Of a DNA stretch of 64,000 bases, positions 61,082 through 64,000 are shown piece after piece; the first letter of the stretch is position 1; each line of letters begins with the position of its first letter. The notes under the pieces were generated by a model. It ran no database searches. It had not been told where the DNA came from and worked only from the letters and a program-made list of their open reading frames with translations. The stretch lies in assembly GCA_038207155.1 (NCBI GenBank), contig JBBRAB010000022.1, positions 9,434-73,433 of the forward strand. Direction: 5' to 3'. The translations under genes and the position numbers were made by a program. This DNA is from FEN-1139 sp038207155 (GTDB taxonomy: Bacteria > Myxococcota_A > Polyangia > Polyangiales > Polyangiaceae).

Positions 61082-61930
61082 GTGCCCCCCAAGCTAGGCC
61101 CGTGCATGCTCGCTCCTCTTTTCCTAGGCCCATGCTTGCTCGCTCCCCTCTTGCTCAGCATGGCCTGCATGCGAGACGCAAGCCTTGGCCGGGAGCTCTC
61201 GGCGGGCGGGGAGCCCGGCAACGGCGGCGCGACCCAGCCGGACGCTGGCGCGAAGCACTACAACCCGGAGGAGTTCATCTTTAATGAGTTTGACTCCCGT
61301 TGCTCCGGGCTGATCGTGTCCGGCAGCGCCAAGTGCGCGGGCGGCGAGCTCGTGCTCGATCCCGGTCCCGACAACCGCGGTGGCGCTTTTCTCCCTTGCA
61401 GCGTGGACTTCGGTCCAAACACCTCGTTCGAGTTCGCACTCACCTTCACCATGTCCGACATCGCCGACGGCATGGCGGTCGTGATCCACGCCGATCCGCG
61501 CGGTCCGGGCACGATCGCGACGGCGGGCAGTGGACTCGGCTACTCGGGGCTCAAACTAGGCTACGCCGTCAATTTTGACAGCTTCAGTTGGAGCGACAGT
61601 CTGGGTGAGCGGCTGGAGGTGGTGACGACCGAGGATCAGACCAGCCTCGGACGAACGCTGCTCAAGCTCTCGCTCGCCGACGGCACGCCAAACTACGGCT
61701 GGGTCAGCTACAACGGCTTGACCAACGAGCTCTCGGCCTCGGTTTCTAAGACTCCCGACCGCCCCGCGACCGACATGCTCATCGCAACGGTCGACCTCTC
61801 CGCTCTCAGCACCAGCGGCGTCTACGTCGGGCTGACCGCGAGCTATGGCGCGATCCAGGGACTCCACAGCGTGAGTCGCTGGGTCGGCTCTTTCTCGAAG
61901 CTGGCAACCCTGATGACCTGCCCGGGCTAG
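61082..61930 (+). CDS. L-type-lectin-like lipoprotein
   Basis: 282 aa. The signal peptide has an internal duplication (LGPCMLAPLF, LGPCLLAPLL) and ends at a lipobox (LSMAC). After a Gly/Ala linker, the domain matches legume/L-type lectins: SFEFALTFTMSDIADGMAVV, IHADPRGPGTIATAGSGLGY, then AVNFDSFSWSD and, near the end, VYVGLTASYGAIQGLHSV, the strand order of a concanavalin-like sandwich. It probably binds glycans at the surface. GTG 61082 is used; ATG 61106 would drop the first eight residues. Confidence 0.87.
   Translation: MPPKLGPCMLAPLFLGPCLLAPLLLSMACMRDASLGRELSAGGEPGNGGATQPDAGAKHYNPEEFIFNEFDSRCSGLIVSGSAKCAGGELVLDPGPDNRGGAFLPCSVDFGPNTSFEFALTFTMSDIADGMAVVIHADPRGPGTIATAGSGLGYSGLKLGYAVNFDSFSWSDSLGERLEVVTTEDQTSLGRTLLKLSLADGTPNYGWVSYNGLTNELSASVSKTPDRPATDMLIATVDLSALSTSGVYVGLTASYGAIQGLHSVSRWVGSFSKLATLMTCPG
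61091..61151 (+). repeat. tandem duplication inside the lectin signal peptide
   Basis: Two ~30-nt copies beginning CTAGGCCC and containing TGCTCGCTCC encode two similar hydrophobic decapeptides. In-frame duplication doubles the signal core. Confidence 0.8.
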
Positions 61931-62012
61931 CGGTCGCGCTAGTAGTTCCTTCGCGGGGTGATTCCGGGTATCGTGGGGATTCTGCCCAAATGAGCCCCAG
62001 GGGATCCCAACC

Positions 62013-63458
62013 ATGTCCGTGAACCTGCAGCCTCAAGAGCTGCGAACCGTGCTGAACGTCACCGTCAACGATGCGGAGGGCCAGCCGCGCGAGGTGCGTG
62101 TCACGCTCGCGCTGGTGGTGGTCGTCGCCGATGAGGGTCGATACGTGGCGGCCTCCCAGGGTAACCCGCAGGGGCTCGTCGACTACTTGGCGTCGGGCGT
62201 GTTGCTCCAGCAGCTCATTACGCAGACGCTGGCCACCGCAACGCAGAGCGGCTGGCAGATGGCCTCGCTCTTATCGGAAACGAGCACCCAGGGCCTTGAA
62301 TCCACGCTCGGTAACCTCGCCGCGCAGACTTTTGCTCCCTTTGGCGTGCGCGTCCTTGAGTTACGAACGTTTCAGGCCACTGCGATTGCGGCTGCGGCTG
62401 CGGCAGCACCGGCCGCACCGGCGGCAAGCGCTGACGCCGTCTACGAAATGCTCTGGAATTGTCGCAGCTGCGGAGCTGACGGTCTGCTCGGGCTCACGCA
62501 TCGACACTGCCCTAACTGCGGCTCACCGCAGGATCCGAGCTCACGCTACTTTCCGACCGACGACAAGAAGGTCGCCGTCCGAGATCATCGCTTCGTTGGC
62601 GTCGACCGGCGCTGTCGCTTCTGCAGCACCGCTAACGGACGTGCGAGTAACTGTTGCGGCACTTGCGGCGGACCACTGGCGCAAGGGGCCGATCTCGCCA
62701 CACGCGCCGATCAGCTGCACGCGGTCGGGCAGTACGCAGGCGACACTGCCGCGGCCGCCCATCAGGAACGCCAGCCCCCCGTACCAACGCCGAAAAAACC
62801 CAAGAAATGGGCCCTGGGCTGCTCTATCGCGGCTGGCGTCGGATTGCTACTGTTCACACTGATGGTCGTGATGTGCTCGTGGAGCAAAGGCGCCGAGGTC
62901 GTCGTCACGGGGCATTCCTGGACGCGTGAGATCAATGTCGAGCGCTATGGCAACGTGGAAAAGTCGACTTGGTGCGATCAAATGCCGGGCGGCGCAGCGG
63001 TCAAGAAGCGAAGTCGTGAAGTCCGCAGTCACGAATCCACCAAGACCGGCGAGACCTGCAAGACGCGCAAGATCGATCGGGGCGACGGCACCTTCAAGGA
63101 AAAGGAAGAATGCACGCCCGTCTACAACGACAAGGCGGTCTACGACGAGCGCTGCAGCTACGATCTGCGCGAGTGGAGTCAACACCACAAGCTTAAGCAG
63201 GAGGGGCATTCCCTCTCGGAGCCGCTGCGCTGGCCGAGCGTGGCGCTCGAGCGGGTGGGGACTTGCCTTGGCTGCGAACGCGAGGGAACCCGCAGCGAAG
63301 CGTTCGTCGTGCATTTCAAGGACAAAGCCTCACCGGAGGTCTTCGAGTGTTCGTTCCCCGAGCCGCGCTGGCGCAGTCTTGCACTCAAGCAGACCTTCAA
63401 GGCCAAGGTCGCAGTGGTCGGCAAGGTGCTCGACTGCAGTAGCTTGAGCCCCTACTGA
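62013..63458 (+). CDS. zinc-ribbon membrane protein of unknown function
   Basis: 481 aa. The N-terminal ~130 residues form an alpha/beta domain with faint resemblance to SPFH/band-7 (TLGNLAAQTFAPFGVRVLEL). Two zinc ribbons follow at about 147-215 (CRSC...CPNC; CRFC...CGTC). A transmembrane helix lies at about 270-290 (IAAGVGLLLFTLMVVMCSW). The exported C-terminal domain has GHSWTREINVERYGNVEKS and eight or more cysteines. The last 7 bp overlap the convergent LDLa-like gene. I recognise the layout but not a function. Confidence 0.82.
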   Translation: MSVNLQPQELRTVLNVTVNDAEGQPREVRVTLALVVVVADEGRYVAASQGNPQGLVDYLASGVLLQQLITQTLATATQSGWQMASLLSETSTQGLESTLGNLAAQTFAPFGVRVLELRTFQATAIAAAAAAAPAAPAASADAVYEMLWNCRSCGADGLLGLTHRHCPNCGSPQDPSSRYFPTDDKKVAVRDHRFVGVDRRCRFCSTANGRASNCCGTCGGPLAQGADLATRADQLHAVGQYAGDTAAAAHQERQPPVPTPKKPKKWALGCSIAAGVGLLLFTLMVVMCSWSKGAEVVVTGHSWTREINVERYGNVEKSTWCDQMPGGAAVKKRSREVRSHESTKTGETCKTRKIDRGDGTFKEKEECTPVYNDKAVYDERCSYDLREWSQHHKLKQEGHSLSEPLRWPSVALERVGTCLGCEREGTRSEAFVVHFKDKASPEVFECSFPEPRWRSLALKQTFKAKVAVVGKVLDCSSLSPY

Positions 63459-63874
63459 CAACCCGTTTCGTGTGAGCCGTCGGCGCAGTCGGCCTTGCCA
63501 TCGCACTTGCCGGCGGCAGGATAGTTTTCCCCGTTTTTGCAGGGCAATTGCTGCGTCGCGGGGGGCTTTCCGCCGGTACTCCCGCCAGCGCCACCGGTGC
63601 CGCCGGTACCGGTCGCACCACCCTCACCCGCGAGGTTGCATTTGCTGATGGTGAGCTTGCAGCTCTTCGGCTGAACGTAGCTGGCCTTAACATCACCGCG
63701 CAGCATCGAGCTAGTCAGGTTCTCGCAGGCTGGTACTCCTTCGGCGAGCTTCTGATACGCCGCAACGTCGTCCTTCATGCAGGTCAGCGCATCGTCGACG
63801 GTCGCCTTGCAGGCCGTTCCAAAGTCGCACTCCAGGGAGCGACTCTTGGAGAAATAGAGGCGTATCCGGTGCAT
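63452..63874 (-). pseudogene. LDLa-repeat lipoprotein gene, apparently 5'-truncated
   Basis: 140 residues remain. The N-terminal part (LECDFGTACKATVDDALTCM) has paired cysteines. A Gly/Thr linker follows, then a C-terminal LDL-receptor class A-like segment (GKCDGKADCADGSHETGC), reduced to four cysteines. The family pattern (Cys-rich domain, Gly linker) calls for a signal peptide and lipobox, but none is present. The frame continues only to about 63908, where a stop and the IS66-type gene begin. An insertion has probably removed the 5' end. Confidence 0.6.
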
Positions 63875-63909
63875 GAGCCCCGTACTTCCGCCGATTGAGC
63901 CAATGCGTC

Positions 63910-64000
63910 ATGTTGATTCGCATGACGGAAACCGAAGCCAAGTGGGTCGAGCGAGTTCGTGAGTGGGAGAGAAGCGGTCTGCCGATGGACCAGTTTGTCG
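63910..64000 (+). CDS. partial IS66-family accessory protein (TnpA-like), cut by the window edge
   Basis: Only about 30 residues are visible, starting at ATG 63910 or 63922. TEAKWVERVREWERSGLP resembles the conserved N-terminus of IS66 TnpA (tryptophan-anchored W..V..W..SGL pattern) that precedes tnpB and the transposase. This suggests an IS66-type element extends beyond the window. The terminal inverted repeat was not identified. Confidence 0.6.
   Translation, partial: MLIRMTETEAKWVERVREWERSGLPMDQFV

Overview
The window is GC-rich and densely coded, and it reads as a chromosomal segment of a myxobacterium, most likely a Polyangiales (Sorangium/Polyangium-type) lineage. The reasons are: three secreted proteins that end in the Cys-containing, hydrophobic, Arg-rich MYXO-CTERM sorting tail; more than a dozen large lipoproteins with Gly/Ser/Thr linkers after the lipobox Cys; and many ECF sigma factors set beside membrane anti-sigma proteins. 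No rRNA, tRNA, CRISPR array or prophage was recognised. The only mobile element seen is the start of an IS66-type transposition gene at the right edge.

Layout. 0-9 kb is mostly housekeeping: an S41 protease, aconitase (acnA, convergent across a shared terminator), then serA directly followed by a ydiJ-type FAD/Fe-S dehydrogenase. 8.8-16.5 kb holds a Cys-rich protein of unknown function, an overlapping three-gene unit (DUF4178-like zinc-ribbon membrane protein, membrane-anchored spermidine-synthase-like protein, SGNH hydrolase lipoprotein), a membrane protein, a TetR regulator and pgpA. 16.5-30.2 kb mixes large secreted lipoproteins (SUMF1-like, beta-propeller-like, a 13-module Cys-rich protein, an IgGFc-binding-like protein) with purB, purEK, a panE-like gene and an acyltransferase.

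30-43 kb and 58.8-61 kb carry the most unusual content. Three cassettes each encode an ECF sigma factor, a single-pass anti-sigma protein with a TPR-like tail, and a secreted protein (called P here) with an N-terminal periplasmic domain and a C-terminal probable beta-barrel. The first two cassettes run on by overlapping reading frames into secreted glycosidase-like or Cys-rich/CAP lipoproteins. I infer that P is an outer-membrane sensor for the sigma/anti-sigma pair, in the position FecA holds in Fec systems. Between the first two cassettes lie a zinc-finger protein with a C-terminal histone-like fold and a ShKT-GH5 glycosidase lipoprotein.

43-58 kb carries a two-gene unit of unknown function, a fasciclin lipoprotein, a CAP lipoprotein with an 18-bp tandem repeat, a PQQ-propeller protein, a MATE transporter, a cold-shock gene with a strong terminator, an outer-membrane barrel, and three MYXO-CTERM proteins (one GH5-like, two beta-helix). 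Between the two beta-helix genes, a small membrane protein and a universal-stress protein are bracketed by a 36-bp direct repeat. 61-64 kb has an L-type-lectin-like lipoprotein, a zinc-ribbon membrane protein, and an LDLa-like lipoprotein gene whose 5' end is apparently cut by the IS66-type element.

Overall theme: core metabolism (TCA, serine, purine, phospholipid) interleaved with extracytoplasmic sensing and secreted carbohydrate-binding or carbohydrate-degrading proteins. Start codons were set by ribosome binding sites, overlaps and signal peptides where possible. Several rare TTG/GTG starts remain uncertain and are flagged.
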